Shown here one piece after another: positions 1-9,544 of a stretch of 64,000 nucleotides of DNA. The stretch is taken from the NCBI GenBank assembly GCA_958295905.1, contig OY282382.1, positions 3,558,001-3,622,000 on the forward strand. The letters are read 5' to 3'. Each line of letters opens with the position of its first letter. Within the stretch, counting starts at the first letter, position 1. Made by a program: the position numbers and the translations under genes. The notes beneath the pieces were generated by a model. That model saw nothing but the letters and a program-made list of their open reading frames with translations. It did not search any database and had not been told where the DNA came from. The stretch is from an uncultured Vicinamibacterales bacterium (lineage in GTDB: Bacteria > Acidobacteriota > Vicinamibacteria > Vicinamibacterales > UBA8438).

Positions 1-96
1 GCCGCGCGCATGGTGTCCGCTCGCCGCGGATCTCCTCAATGATAACGGCTCCCGCACCGGCGCGGTCCGGCCGCCTGCCGCGCGCATGGTGTCCGC
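1..96. repeat. 20-bp direct repeat pair at window start
   Basis: The 20-bp string GCCGCGCGCATGGTGTCCGC occurs at 1-20 and again at 77-96. The space between them is 56 bp, so this looks like a short tandem duplication of about 76 bp, or its remnant. Nothing in the first 594 bases looks like a gene; the stretch is taken up by this pair, one family-A repeat and a decamer array. Confidence 0.6.
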
Positions 97-124
97 CGGA
101 GTCCGCGAAGTTCGCCGGCAGGAC

Positions 125-284
125 CATCCCGCGCTCCGGCACCGCCGTGCCCGGGCGGAATCGTGGCGGGTCTGGGGCTCCGGACGGGAGGAATCGTGGG
201 TCTCACGCGGCGCCGGCCGGTCGGCAAGACGGTGGCGACCCCTCGAATCGGGGCCGGGCCGTCACGCGCCGTCAGCGTGGGATG
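125..284 (+). repeat. Family A MITE-like repeat, copy 1
   Basis: This is one of four copies in the window of a repeat 160-161 bp long; the others are at 35069-35228, 37735-37894 and 60227-60387. The ends are inverted: CATCCCGCGCT on the left and AGCGTGGGATG on the right. In better-preserved copies the inverted repeat extends outward to CAGGAnCATCCCACGCT. The interior carries two GGAATCGTGG motifs and a conserved CCGGTCGGCAAGACGGTG segment. All reading frames across it look non-coding, and no transposase is nearby, so it fits a non-autonomous mobile element or a structured intergenic repeat. Confidence 0.75.
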
Positions 285-290
285 CCCCTG

Positions 291-460
291 GTCCACCGGT
301 GTCCGCCGGGGTCCGCCGGGGTCCGCCGGGGTCCGCCGGGGTCCGCCGGGGTCCGCCGGGGTCCGCCGGGGTCGTCCTGCGCGACGGTGGGCTCGTGGCG
401 GCGCTCGGCGGGGGTCCGCCGGGGTCCGCCGGGGTCCGCCGGGGTCCGCCGGGGTCCGCC
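291..460. repeat. GTCCGCCGGG decamer tandem array
   Basis: The decamer GTCCGCCGGG is repeated seven times at 301-370, preceded by one degenerate unit at 291-300. After a 40-bp spacer the same unit, in the phase GGGGTCCGCC, is repeated five more times at 411-460. Because ten is not a multiple of three, every frame gives a ten-residue periodic low-complexity peptide, which explains the open frames seen here on both strands. I read it as a simple-sequence array rather than coding DNA. It begins a few bases after the family-A repeat. Confidence 0.85.
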
Positions 461-594
461 GGGGCTCGGTACGGTCGAATCTGCTATGCTCAGAAAAGCG
501 GGCGGCGACCGGCCGTCTCCCGGCAGTTCGCACGGCCGATTCCGAACCGTGTTCTCGGGTTTGCGCGGGTTGCCGTGCGCCCGGCGGAGAATCC

Positions 595-963
595 ATGGAT
601 CTGGACTTCACGTCCGTCGTGGTCGCGCTCGCCACGTTGTTCGTCGGCATCTGGTTCGGCGGCCGGAGCGACCGGTTCAACCGGCGGGCCGACCGGCGGG
701 GGGAGCGGGCCGAGCAGGCGCAGCAGATCGCCGAGGCCTTGAAACCTGTCCGGGCCGACATCGCGGGTTTGCGCGACGCGAACGAGACCGCCCACGCCGC
801 CATTACGGTGAACATCAAGGCCCTCGACCGGCGCATCGACGATCTGAGAGGGCACGTCGATGCGCGGTTCGACGAACAGGGACAGCGCATCGAGAGCATC
901 GACCGGCGGACCGGCGGCATCGAAGCCCACCTGCGTGGGGGAGGGGCGTCGGCCTCGGCCTGA
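595..963 (+). CDS. Small membrane-anchored coiled-coil protein
   Basis: A 122-residue protein starts at ATG 595, with GGAG a few bases upstream. Residues about 5-20 are hydrophobic (VVVALATLFVGIWFGG) and look like one N-terminal membrane anchor. The rest is charged, with heptad-like spacing of hydrophobic residues (NIKALDRRIDDLRGHVDARFD), so a coiled coil facing the cytoplasm or periplasm is likely. The longer upstream open frame runs through the decamer array and is rejected. A similar small protein, with a membrane segment followed by NAHRAITKNID, is at 38080-38286 on the other strand. No enzymatic motif is visible and the role is unknown. Confidence 0.65.
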   Translation: MDLDFTSVVVALATLFVGIWFGGRSDRFNRRADRRGERAEQAQQIAEALKPVRADIAGLRDANETAHAAITVNIKALDRRIDDLRGHVDARFDEQGQRIESIDRRTGGIEAHLRGGGASASA

Positions 964-1106
964 GATCCAGCGAGGCTTAGCTTCAAACCGACGAGACCTG
1001 CAGGTTGCATGATCGCCGACACTGTGGTCCGTCCACCGACGGCGAACACGATCGAACTTGACTCGACTGTAGAGATCACACCCGTTCTAAGGTGAGGAGG
1101 ACATCC

Positions 1107-2120
1107 GTGGGCAATCGACCCGTCGTGCTGTTCGTGGCCGTGGCCCTGTCAGGCGCGGCCGTCCAGCCTGTTCTCGGGCAGGAACCGACCGGAAGTTGGG
1201 AGCCTCCACGGTTGAGCGACGGCCGCCCCGACCTGCAGGGGGTGTGGGACTTCCGCACCGCCACGCCGTTCGAGCGCCCCGACGGGCTCGGCGAACGGCT
1301 GACCGAGGAGCAGGCGGCGGCCATAGAATCGTTCGCCGCGGCCGCGCAGCAGGCGGCCGACCAGCCCCCGCCGGACGGCAACGTCGGCGCCTACAACGCC
1401 TTCTGGCTCGACTTCGGGACCTCCGTCGGCGACGACCGCCGCGCGTCCCTGATCGTCGCGCCCGAGAACGGCCGGATGCCCGAGCTGGTCGAGGGCGTCG
1501 CCCGCCAGGCGGGATCGCTCGACGTGGACGTCGCGGGCGAGCGGCCCTGGCGGGTGCGCTCGGCCGGCATCGGTGCCGACGGTCCCGAGGACCGCGGCCT
1601 CGCGGAGAGGTGCCTGGTCGGGTTCAACTCCGGCCCCCCGATGATGCCCAGCGCCTACAACAACAACATGCAGCTCTTCCAGAACGAGGACCACGTGGTC
1701 ATCCTGAACGAGATGGTCCACGACGCCCGGATCGTCCCGCTCGCGCCGCGGGACCATCTGCCGGCGACGGTGCCGCAGTTGAACGGCGACTCCCGCGGCC
1801 GGTGGGAGGGCGACACCCTCGTCGTCGAGAGCCGCAACTTCTCGGACCTGCGGGCCAGCTTCGAGCCGAACGCGCTGGTGGCGCTGGGCGTGGGCTCGAC
1901 CCTGCGGCTCACCGAGCGGTTCACCCGGGTGAACGACGACACGCTGCTCTACGAGTACACCGTCGACGATCCGGCCACGTTCACGGCCCCGTTCACCGCC
2001 GCGGTGCCGATGCGGCGCTCCGACTCGCTCGTCTACGAGTACGCGTGCCACGAGGGCAACTACGGGATGATCAACGCGTTGAGCGGGGCGCGGGCGGCCG
2101 ACGCCTCGTCGGAGCAGTAG
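1107..2120 (+). CDS. Secreted DLQGVWD-family protein, paralogue 1
   Basis: The start is GTG 1107, chosen because GAGGAGG lies six bases upstream. The first 23 residues form a signal peptide ending near VLGQ. The mature protein has landmarks shared with loci at 36326-37279, 38303-38890 and 41265-42206: DLQGVWDFR, SLIVAPENGRMP, YNNNMQLFQ, VILNEMVHD, GDSRGRWEGDTLVVE, LTERFTR and YACHEGNYGM. Proteins of this type are abundant in Acidobacteriota genomes but I know of no assigned function. The single conserved Cys-His near the C-terminus is not a CxxCH haem site. The last 110 bp of the gene are duplicated twice downstream. Confidence 0.85.
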   Translation: MGNRPVVLFVAVALSGAAVQPVLGQEPTGSWEPPRLSDGRPDLQGVWDFRTATPFERPDGLGERLTEEQAAAIESFAAAAQQAADQPPPDGNVGAYNAFWLDFGTSVGDDRRASLIVAPENGRMPELVEGVARQAGSLDVDVAGERPWRVRSAGIGADGPEDRGLAERCLVGFNSGPPMMPSAYNNNMQLFQNEDHVVILNEMVHDARIVPLAPRDHLPATVPQLNGDSRGRWEGDTLVVESRNFSDLRASFEPNALVALGVGSTLRLTERFTRVNDDTLLYEYTVDDPATFTAPFTAAVPMRRSDSLVYEYACHEGNYGMINALSGARAADASSEQ

Positions 2121-2325
2121 CTGGGCGCTCCGACTCGCTCGTCTGAGAGTACGCCCGCCGCGGGGGCGGCTACGGGACGAGCAACGCGTTGAGCGGATCC
2201 CGGGCGGCCGCCGCGTCGCCGGGTCAGTAGATGCGGCGTTCCGACCCGCTCGTCTGAGAGTACGCCCGCCGCGGGGCGGCTACGGGACGCTCAACGCGCC
2301 GAGCGGGCGCGGGCGGCGGACGCGC
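2011..2325 (+). repeat. Triplicated gene end (about 110-bp units)
   Basis: The last 110 bp of the preceding gene (2011-2120, including its stop) are followed by a diverged copy at 2121-2230 and a second at 2231 to about 2325. GCGCTCCGACTCGCTCGTCT marks the first two units at 2015 and 2125, and GCGTTCCGACCCGCTCGTCT the third at 2236. The downstream copies carry substitutions and a premature TGA where the gene has TAC, so they are not translated in the original frame. The remaining 180 bp before the next gene show nothing recognisable. Confidence 0.85.
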
Positions 2326-2507
2326 CGTGGGATTGGTGGTGGTCCTGCGCCGCAGGCGGTGATTTCTGGATTGTCGGCGTCGCAGGCAGACGCGGCCGGG
2401 GCGAGCCGGCGTCGCCGGGCCGCGTCGAACGGGGTAAGGGCGCGCGGCGCGTCCGAAGACGCTTGCGCGATGCGGGCCGAGAGCCTACCATCCTTCCGGG
2501 AGATGCC

Positions 2508-5500
2508 ATGCGGATGACTTTCTTGCGGGTGCTGACGGTGCTGGGTGCGGCGGCGGTGGTGTCGGGGCTCTACCCGGACAGCGGTCCGGACGTGGTCCTG
2601 GCCCAGTCGCCGGAGCAGGTCGAGTTCCACCGCGACGTGCGGCCGGTCCTCGCGCAGGCCTGCTTCGCGTGTCACGGCGCGGCCGAAGCGACCCGGCAGG
2701 CCGAGCTGCGGCTCGACACCGCCGACTTCATCGAGACCCTGGTGCGGCCCGGCGACGCCGACGGCAGCCCGCTCTTCCAGCGGCTGACGACGGAGGAGCC
2801 GATCCGCCGCATGCCCCCGGTCTCGTCCGGGCGGTCGCTGTCTTCGGACCAGATTCAGCTCGTGCGGACGTGGATCGAGCAGGGCGCGCACCGCGGCGCG
2901 GCGCCGGCCGCGGTGGCCGAGCGCACCGTCGACTTCGCCCGTGAGGTGAGGCCCCTGCTCTCGCAGAACTGCTTCTCGTGCCACGGGCCGGACGAGGGAT
3001 CGCGCCAGGCCGGCCTGCGCCTCGACGTGCCCGAGGGCCCGTTCGCCTATCGCGGCGGCTTCGGCGGCCCCGCGATCGTCGCGGGAGACGCCGCGGCCAG
3101 CCTGCTCGTGCACCGCGTGTCGGCCGGCGACGCCCGCGTCCGGATGCCCCGCGGCGGCGAGGCGCTCGACGAGGCCGAGGTCGAGACGCTCCGCCTGTGG
3201 ATCGATCAGGGGGCCGAGTGGGAGTCTCACTGGGCGTTCATCCCGCCCGAGCGGCCGGCGGCGCCGCCGGTGGCCGACGCCGAGTGGCCCCGGAACCCCA
3301 TCGACCGCTTCGTGCTGCGGCGGCTCGAGGAAGCGGGTCTGGCGCCGGCAGGGGAGGCGGACCGCGCGACCCTGCTGCGCCGCGTCACCCTCGACCTCAC
3401 CGGCGTGCCCCCGACCCCGGTCGAGCTCGCCGACTTCCTGAACGACGACGCCGCCGACGCCTACGAGCAGGCCGTCGACCGGCTGCTGGCGTCGCCGCGC
3501 TACGGCGAGCGGATGGCCGTCGAGTGGCTCGACGCCGCCCGCTACGCCGACACCAACGGCTATCAGACCGACGGCGAGCGGTCGATGTGGCGCTGGCGCG
3601 ACTGGGTCATCGACGCCTACAACGCCAACATGCCGTTCGATCAGTTCACGATCGAGCAGCTCGCGGGCGACATGCTGCCCGGCGCCACCCTCGACCAGCG
3701 CATCGCGACCGCGTTCAACCGCAACCACAGCCTGAACAGCGAAGGCGGCATCGTCGTCGACGAGTTCCTCGCCGAGTACGGGGTCGACCGGGTGTCGACC
3801 ACCGGCACCGTCTGGATGGGCCTGACCCTGGGGTGCGCGCGCTGCCACGACCACAAGTTCGACCCGATCTCGCAGAAGGAGTTCTACGAGGTCATGGCGA
3901 ACTTCAACAACATCCCCGAGCGGGGCAAGGGCTTCAAGTACGTGAACTCCCCGCCTCTGGTGACCGCCCCCACCGTCGGGCAGCAGGCCGAGCTCGACGC
4001 CCTGGATGCGGCGCTGGCCGAGGCGCGGGCCGCCCTCGCCGCGCTCGACGCCGAGGCGGCGGCCGCCCAGGCCGAATGGGAGGCGTCGCTCGAGGCGGCG
4101 GGACCGGTCGACTGGAACCTCCGCGGCGGGCTGCTGGCCTATCACGCCTTCGACGGCACCATCGCCGGCACCCAGACGACGGCCGACGTGCCGGCGGTGC
4201 TGGAAGACGGGCTGCCGCGGTTCTATCCCGGCGTCCTCGGCTCTGCCGCCAACTTCGACGGACAGCGGTTCGTCAACGCCGGCAACAGCCCCGACGTCGG
4301 CTACGACGACGCGTTCAGCCTCGCCGCCTGGATGTATCCGACGGCCGAGAGCGGCGTGATCGTCTCGCGCGCGGCCGGCGGCGACCAGGGCGAGGTCGGC
4401 TGGGGCCTCTATCTCGAGGACGGCCGGCTGCGCCTGAACCTGTCGACGCGCGTGCTCGACGACGGGGTGGCGGCGGAGACGGTCGGGGAGATCGCGCTCG
4501 GCCGGTGGCAGCACGTCGTCGCCACCTACGACGGATCGAAGACCCCCGAAGGCATCCGCATCTACGTCGACGGCCGCCTGCAGGCGCTCGAGCCGCTGCT
4601 CGACCTCGTCGGCAACCGGCTGCCGGCCACCCGCTATCCGCTGCGCATCGGGGCCAGCGGGTCGGACAAGCCGCGGTTCCGGGGCAACCTCGACGAAGTC
4701 CGCATCTACGAAGGGGTGCTGACTCCGGCCGAGGCCGCGGTGGTGGGGACGGTCGAGCCGCTCGGCCGGATCGCCGCCCTCGCCCCCGGGCAGCGGACCG
4801 CGCCCCAGGCCGACAAGCTGCGGCTGGCGTTCCTCGACCAGTACGCGCCCCCTGCGATCCAGGAGGCGGTGCGCGCCGTGGCCCGGCTCGAAAGCCGGCG
4901 CGACGAGCTGTGGGCCAGCTTCCCGACCGTCATGGTGATGGAGGAGCGGGCGGTGCGGAAGCCGACCTACCGGCTCAACCGCGGCGCCTACGACAGCCCG
5001 GCCGAGGAAGTGTTCCCCGGCGTGCCCGCGGTGCTGCCGCCGCTGCCCGAGGGCGTCGAGGCCAACCGGCTGTCGTTCGCGCGGTGGCTCGTCGATCCCG
5101 GCCATCCCCTGACCGCCCGGGTCACCGTGAACCGGTTCTGGCAGATGTACTTCGGGACCGGCCTGGTGAAGACGGCCGAGAACTTCGGCACGCAGGGCGA
5201 GTTCCCCAGCCACCCCGAGCTCCTGGACTGGCTCGCCACCGAGTTCATCGACTCGGGTTGGGACGTCAAGGCGCTGCAGCGGGCCATCGTGACCAGCGCC
5301 GCCTACCGCCAGGCGTCCCAGGTCACCCCCGAGGCGTTCGAGAGCGACCCCGAGAACCGGATGATCGCGCGCGGCCCCCGGCTGCGCCTGCCCGCGCCGA
5401 TGATTCGCGACCAGGCCCTGGCGATGTCCGGCCTCCTCGTCGAGAAAGTCGGCGGGCCGTCCGTCAAGCCGTATCAGCCGGAGGGCCTCTGGGCCGACAT

Positions 5501-6008
5501 GGTCGAGGGCGGCTACGGCGACTACGTGCAGGAGACCGGCGACGACCTGTACCGCCGCAGCCTCTACACGTTCTGGAAGCGGACCCTCGGGCCGCCGACC
5601 ATGATGACGTTCGACGCCTCGACCCGCGAGACGTGCATCGTGCGCACCGGCCGCACCAACACCCCGCTCCAGGCGCTGAACCTGATGAACGACGTGACCT
5701 ACGTCGAGGCGGCCCGCCGCCTCGCCGAGCGCATGATGACGGAGGGCGGCGAGACGCCGGAGGACCGCATCGGCTACGCGTACCTCCTGGCGACCGCCCA
5801 CCGGCCCCCGCCGGCCGCGCGCGAGATTCTCGTCGGCGGCTACCAGCGGCATCTCAACCGCTACCGGTCCGACCGCGGGGCCGCCCTCGAGCTCGTCAGG
5901 CAGGGCGAGTCCGAGCGCGACGAGACCTTGGACGTGGCCGAGCTCGCGTCCTACACCCTGGTCGCGAACCTGATTCTGAACTTCGACGGCACGATCACAA
6001 AGGAATAG
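2508..6008 (+). CDS. PSD1/PSCyt secreted cytochrome-like protein (DUF1549-LamG-DUF1553)
   Basis: The 1166-residue protein starts at ATG 2508 behind a GGGAGA ribosome site. A signal peptide of about 32 residues is followed by two planctomycete-type cytochrome c domains with haem motifs CFACHG (52-57) and CFSCHG (155-160). A DUF1549 region ends in [12 protein letters not shown], a third CxxCH. Next comes a laminin-G/concanavalin-like domain ([28 protein letters not shown]), and the C-terminal third is DUF1553 ([25 protein letters not shown]). This architecture is well known in Planctomycetes and Acidobacteriota and is thought to act in the periplasm, possibly with surface polysaccharide or sulfatase systems; the reaction is not established. 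Its stop is two bases before the DUF1501 gene, so the two are an operon. Confidence 0.92.
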   Translation: MRMTFLRVLTVLGAAAVVSGLYPDSGPDVVLAQSPEQVEFHRDVRPVLAQACFACHGAAEATRQAELRLDTADFIETLVRPGDADGSPLFQRLTTEEPIRRMPPVSSGRSLSSDQIQLVRTWIEQGAHRGAAPAAVAERTVDFAREVRPLLSQNCFSCHGPDEGSRQAGLRLDVPEGPFAYRGGFGGPAIVAGDAAASLLVHRVSAGDARVRMPRGGEALDEAEVETLRLWIDQGAEWESHWAFIPPERPAAPPVADAEWPRNPIDRFVLRRLEEAGLAPAGEADRATLLRRVTLDLTGVPPTPVELADFLNDDAADAYEQAVDRLLASPRYGERMAVEWLDAARYADTNGYQTDGERSMWRWRDWVIDAYNANMPFDQFTIEQLAGDMLPGATLDQRIATAFNRNHSLNSEGGIVVDEFLAEYGVDRVSTTGTVWMGLTLGCARCHDHKFDPISQKEFYEVMANFNNIPERGKGFKYVNSPPLVTAPTVGQQAELDALDAALAEARAALAALDAEAAAAQAEWEASLEAAGPVDWNLRGGLLAYHAFDGTIAGTQTTADVPAVLEDGLPRFYPGVLGSAANFDGQRFVNAGNSPDVGYDDAFSLAAWMYPTAESGVIVSRAAGGDQGEVGWGLYLEDGRLRLNLSTRVLDDGVAAETVGEIALGRWQHVVATYDGSKTPEGIRIYVDGRLQALEPLLDLVGNRLPATRYPLRIGASGSDKPRFRGNLDEVRIYEGVLTPAEAAVVGTVEPLGRIAALAPGQRTAPQADKLRLAFLDQYAPPAIQEAVRAVARLESRRDELWASFPTVMVMEERAVRKPTYRLNRGAYDSPAEEVFPGVPAVLPPLPEGVEANRLSFARWLVDPGHPLTARVTVNRFWQMYFGTGLVKTAENFGTQGEFPSHPELLDWLATEFIDSGWDVKALQRAIVTSAAYRQASQVTPEAFESDPENRMIARGPRLRLPAPMIRDQALAMSGLLVEKVGGPSVKPYQPEGLWADMVEGGYGDYVQETGDDLYRRSLYTFWKRTLGPPTMMTFDASTRETCIVRTGRTNTPLQALNLMNDVTYVEAARRLAERMMTEGGETPEDRIGYAYLLATAHRPPPAAREILVGGYQRHLNRYRSDRGAALELVRQGESERDETLDVAELASYTLVANLILNFDGTITKE

Positions 6009-6010
6009 CG

Positions 6011-7477
6011 ATGGACTCGCATCTCGAACGGCTTCTGACTCGGCGGCGCTTCTTCGAGCTCACGAGCACCGGCATCGGGACCGCGGCCCTGGCCACCCTC
6101 TTCGGGCAGGACCTCCTGGCCCAGGCCTCCGGCGGCCGCGCAGGGGCGGCGGGCGCGATCGGCGCCCTGCCCGGCCTGCCGCACCACGCGCCGAAGGCCA
6201 GGCGCATCATCTACCTGTTCCAGTCCGGCGCCCCTTCGCAGCACGAGCTTTGGGACTACAAGCCGGCTCTCGCGAAGCTGGTCGGCGAGGACCTGCCGCC
6301 GTCGGTGCGCGGCGACCAGCGCGTCACCACGATGACGGCGGGGCAGGAGCGGTTCCCGCTGGTGCCGTCGATGTTCGAGTTCAGGCAGCACGGCGAGACC
6401 CGGACCTGGGTCAGCGACCTGATGCCGCACACCGCGAAGATCGTCGACGATCTGTGCTTCGTCAAGTCGATGCACACCGAGGCGATAAACCACGACCCCG
6501 GCATCACCTTCTTCCAGACCGGGGCCCAGCTCGCGGGCCGGCCCAGCATGGGGGCGTGGCTCTCCTACGGCCTCGGCAGCATGAACGCCGACCTGCCGAC
6601 GTTCGTCGCGATGATCTCGAAGGGCTCGGCCCAGACCGGGCAGCCCCTCTACGACCGCCTGTGGGGCAGCGGCTTCCTCCCGACCCGCTACCAGGGCGTG
6701 AAGTTCCTCTCGACCGGCGACCCCGTGCTGTACCTGTCGAACCCGCCGGGCGTCGACCAGAACACGCGCCGCCGCTACCTCGACGACCTCGGCGCCCTGA
6801 ACCAGTTGAAGGAGGCCGAGTACGGCGACCCCGAGACCGGCACCCGCATCGCCCAGTACGAGATGGCCTACCGCATGCAGAGCTCGGTGCCCGAGCTGAC
6901 CGACCTGTCGGACGAGCCCGACAGCACCTTCGAGCTCTACGGCCCCGACTCGCGCACCCCCGGCACCTTCGCCCGCAACTGCCTGCTCGCGCGCCGGCTC
7001 GCCGAGCGCGACGTCCGGTTCATCCAGTGCTTCCACCGCGGCTGGGACCAGCACACGCGCCTGCCCCGCGGCATCCAGCGCCAGGCCAGGGACGTGGACC
7101 AGGCCCAGGCCGCCCTCGTCCAGGACCTCAAGCAGCGCGGCCTCCTCGACGAGACCCTCGTCGTCTGGGGCGGCGAGTTCGGCCGCAGCGCCTACTGCCA
7201 GGGCGTCTTCAACGAGGACACCTACGGGCGCGACCACCACCCCCGCTGCTTCACCATCTGGATGGCCGGCGGCGGCGTCAAGCCCGGCGTTACCTACGGC
7301 GAGAGCGACGACTTCTCGTACAACATCGCCCGCGATCCGGTGCACATCCACGACCTGCACGCCACGATGCTGCACCTCCTCGGCATCGACCACACCCGGC
7401 TCACCTACGCATACCAGGGCCGGAACTTCCGCCTCACCGACGTGCATGGAAGGGTGGTGGACGGCATACTGGCGTGA
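6011..7477 (+). CDS. DUF1501 family protein, Tat-exported
   Basis: A 488-residue protein begins at ATG 6011, two bases after the stop of the PSD1 gene. The N-terminus [12 protein letters not shown] is a twin-arginine signal, followed by a hydrophobic stretch ending near LLAQA. The body matches the DUF1501 family, which has a sulfatase/alkaline-phosphatase-like fold: [16 protein letters not shown], the [12 protein letters not shown] segment, [10 protein letters not shown] and the C-terminal [19 protein letters not shown]1501 and PSD1 genes are paired in many genomes, and co-translation here supports joint function. Substrate is unknown. The length is normal for the family. Confidence 0.92.
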   Translation: MDSHLERLLTRRRFFELTSTGIGTAALATLFGQDLLAQASGGRAGAAGAIGALPGLPHHAPKARRIIYLFQSGAPSQHELWDYKPALAKLVGEDLPPSVRGDQRVTTMTAGQERFPLVPSMFEFRQHGETRTWVSDLMPHTAKIVDDLCFVKSMHTEAINHDPGITFFQTGAQLAGRPSMGAWLSYGLGSMNADLPTFVAMISKGSAQTGQPLYDRLWGSGFLPTRYQGVKFLSTGDPVLYLSNPPGVDQNTRRRYLDDLGALNQLKEAEYGDPETGTRIAQYEMAYRMQSSVPELTDLSDEPDSTFELYGPDSRTPGTFARNCLLARRLAERDVRFIQCFHRGWDQHTRLPRGIQRQARDVDQAQAALVQDLKQRGLLDETLVVWGGEFGRSAYCQGVFNEDTYGRDHHPRCFTIWMAGGGVKPGVTYGESDDFSYNIARDPVHIHDLHATMLHLLGIDHTRLTYAYQGRNFRLTDVHGRVVDGILA

Positions 7478-7937
7478 TGGTGTCGCGGCGGCGTGGACGG
7501 TGGTTGCATGCGCACCGTTCCTCGTCCATACCAGCCTGTGGTGACACCCCCGCGCCGCACCGAGAGCGCCGGGGTGTCTGCCCGACTGCGTTGTTCATCG
7601 GTGACCTACGCCCGATAGGTGCCCTCCTCACGTCTTGTCAGGCACGGGCGTTCTTGCCCGCGGGCGTCCAGCAGCGCATCCGCTAGCCCGGAGAGCGTCG
7701 CCTGCGGCTCCGCTCACCGCCCAACCAACCCTCCGGGAGTTCGCGCCGTTCTACGGCGCAGACTCCTGGCTGGGATGGACCCAGGCGGACGCCATCGAGG
7801 CGTCCTCCACGTACGCTTCGCTCACCGGCGTCCGCTGTCGATGAAGGCCTTGACCTGAGCGTCGGTGAGCACCGCGATATGCTGCGCCTCGTGGCGCCGG
7901 ACCCGCGAACCCTTGGTCCCCTCTGGTCCGGCCCCGT
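7478..7937. other. Intergenic stretch with palindromic repeat (7722-7770)
   Basis: No gene is supported in these 460 bases. At about 7735-7768 GGAGTTCGCGCCG is followed by a five-base loop and CGGCGCAGACTCC, forming a near-perfect hairpin. The left half, including CCCAACCAACCCTCC just before it, recurs in inverse orientation directly after the stop codon at 13672. The right half CGGCGCAGACTCCT recurs at 33462-33475. Further left, text around 7590-7660 (GTTCATCGGTGACCTA, GCCCTCCTCACG, CAGGCACGGGCGTTCTT) resembles the composite repeats at 23.2-23.6 and 25.1-25.5 kb. Confidence 0.55.
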
Positions 7938-8969
7938 ATGATGGTTCCGCGCATGACTCACCGAATGGGCGGCCGGTGCGGCCGGGTGACGGCGGCGCTG
8001 GCGCTTTCCGCCGCGGCCGGCGTCGCCGCGCAGCAGCAGCCGGGGCTGGTCGAGCGCGTCGACGTCTCGCGCGTCCTCATCGATGTGCGGGTCGTCGGCG
8101 ACGAGGGCGAGGCGGTGACGGGCCTCGAGCCGGACGACTTCGAGGTCCGTATCGGCGGCGAGCCGGTCGAGGTCGAGTCGGCGCTGTGGCTCGGCGCCGA
8201 CGAGCCCGATCGGCCGTCCGTGGCGTCGACCGGCTTCAGCGCGGTCCTCGCGCCGCGCGACCGCCGCCAACTTGTCGTGTTCTTCGTGCAGAAGAGCCTG
8301 GAGGCGGACCGGGCGCTGGGGCTGCTGCGGCTGCTGCAGGACAGCGACCGGCTGCTGGCGGGGGTCGGGCCGGACGATCGGGTGGCGGTGGTCTCGTTCG
8401 AGCACCACTTCAGGATCTGGCTCGACTTCACCGCCGACCTGGACCGCGCACGCGAGGTGCTCGCCTGGGACGTGATGCATGAGGACCCGCGCGTGCTCGA
8501 GCCCCAGGCGGACCCTTCGATCGTGGCCGGGATCGACCAGGCGGCGGGGCGGGGGATCTGGCAGGTCGAGGACGCGCTGCGGCGGCTCGGCGAGGCACTC
8601 GAGCCGCTGCCGGGGTCGAAGTCGGTGGTCCTGATCGGGTACGGCTTCGATACCGGCTGGACCCGCTACGACCGGGCCCTCGACGCCCTCGACGCGGCGC
8701 GGGCCGCGGTGTTCTCGCTCGACGCGACCCAGGCCGACTACCACACCTTCGAGCACGCCCTGCGCGACGTGTCCCACCACACCGGCGGGTTGTTCTTGCC
8801 GACCTTCCACCATCCGCGGCGCGCCATCGAGCGGGTGGCCAACGCGGTCGGCGGGCGCTACGTGCTGTTCACCGTTGCGCCGGACCTTGAGCCGGGGTCC
8901 CATTCCATCGACGTGGGGGTGCCGCGCGGCGTCGGACGGGTGCTGGCGCGCAGCACCTACGTCCACTGA
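7938..8969 (+). CDS. VWA-domain protein, acidobacterial VWFA-related type
   Basis: A protein of about 343 residues; ATG 7938, 7941 and 7953 are all possible starts and none has a strong ribosome site. The N-terminus after 7953 reads as a signal peptide ending at AAGVAAQQQ. The early segment (VDVSRVLIDVRVVGDEGEAVTGLEPDDFEV) is typical of the VWFA-related acidobacterial domain. A von Willebrand A fold follows, with RQLVVFFVQKS in place of the usual DxSxS metal site, then SVVLIGYGFDTGW and AVFSLDATQADY. The metal-ion adhesion site looks degenerate. It is probably periplasmic and acts in protein interaction. No operon partner is evident. Confidence 0.82.
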   Translation: MMVPRMTHRMGGRCGRVTAALALSAAAGVAAQQQPGLVERVDVSRVLIDVRVVGDEGEAVTGLEPDDFEVRIGGEPVEVESALWLGADEPDRPSVASTGFSAVLAPRDRRQLVVFFVQKSLEADRALGLLRLLQDSDRLLAGVGPDDRVAVVSFEHHFRIWLDFTADLDRAREVLAWDVMHEDPRVLEPQADPSIVAGIDQAAGRGIWQVEDALRRLGEALEPLPGSKSVVLIGYGFDTGWTRYDRALDALDAARAAVFSLDATQADYHTFEHALRDVSHHTGGLFLPTFHHPRRAIERVANAVGGRYVLFTVAPDLEPGSHSIDVGVPRGVGRVLARSTYVH

Positions 8970-9028
8970 GGGAAGGGGCGCGCCGCCGGCGGGCGTTTCT
9001 GTATGGACGGGATTTTTGCCGCCCCTGT

Positions 9029-9187
9029 CAGTCCGCGGCGGCGGTTGTGCTTGCATCCGACCGGGACCGTACTCGGCGCAAGACGTACCATAACAGTAGC
9101 CGAAATCGCCGAAATCTGGCCGATCCGAGCCGTTTTCGCGCCACCGCCGGCCAGTTCCGGCGCGCCGCGGAGTTTTGCCGCGGGCTG
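9029..9187 (+). repeat. Family C palindromic-ended repeat, copy 1
   Basis: This 159-bp repeat has left end CAGTCCGCGGC and right end GCCGCGGGCTG, an imperfect inverted pair. It matches copies at 23316-23472 (same orientation) and 25245-25403 (opposite). The conserved core includes AAATCGCCGAAATCTGGCC, GATCCGAGCCGTTTTCGCGC and GCGCCGCGGAGTTTTGCC. No reading frame is shared by the copies, so I treat it as a non-coding mobile or structured repeat. The rest of the 8970-9544 gap holds a family-B repeat and no gene. Confidence 0.75.
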
Positions 9188-9252
9188 GTAGGGACCGGTA
9201 GCCCCGGCGGCGGTGGTTCGGTTCCCGCGGCGGGACGGGCAGAGCGGCGGAG

Positions 9253-9423
9253 GGCGCACGTCAGGAAAGTGAGGCGCCGCCGCTGGAAGTATCCGGCGTG
9301 GCTGGCCCCCGGGTGCCAAAAGCGCCAAAGCGCCCGTTCGGGAGGGCCTCAATGCCGAAACGGCACGGAAATCGCCAACCTGACGGTGCCAGAGGCAGTC
9401 ATTTCACGAATCTGACGTGCACC
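9253..9423 (+). repeat. Family B MITE-like repeat, copy 1
   Basis: The element is about 171 bp with near-inverted ends GGCGCACGTCA and TGACGTGCACC. Inner landmarks are GAAAGTGAGGCGCCGCCGCTGG, ATCGCCAACCTGACGGTGCC and a GCCCGTTCGGGAGGGC hairpin. The copy at 37482-37639 is in the opposite orientation with perfect 11-bp ends. A third at 21043-21207 is also opposite and incomplete at one end. Confidence 0.72.
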
Positions 9424-9544
9424 CAGCGGCGGATCGCGCCTGGGGGGGGCTTCGCGAGCCCGTATAATGGGGCGCGTCGATGGGTGTCTGCCCGGACCGG
9501 CGGTCGAGACGATTCGGAAGCAGGATGCATCGGAAGGGATGCGG

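Noticed and set aside
163-594. N-terminal extension of the 595-963 gene through the decamer array
   Set aside because: It is periodic low-complexity text that arises from the ten-base repeat; ATG 595 has a ribosome site and a sensible membrane segment.
2280-5852. A 1190-codon open frame on the minus strand opposite the PSD1 gene
   Set aside because: It is a GC-rich frame shadow: Arg/Gly/His/Val-rich, without domains, and the opposite strand encodes a complete recognised protein.
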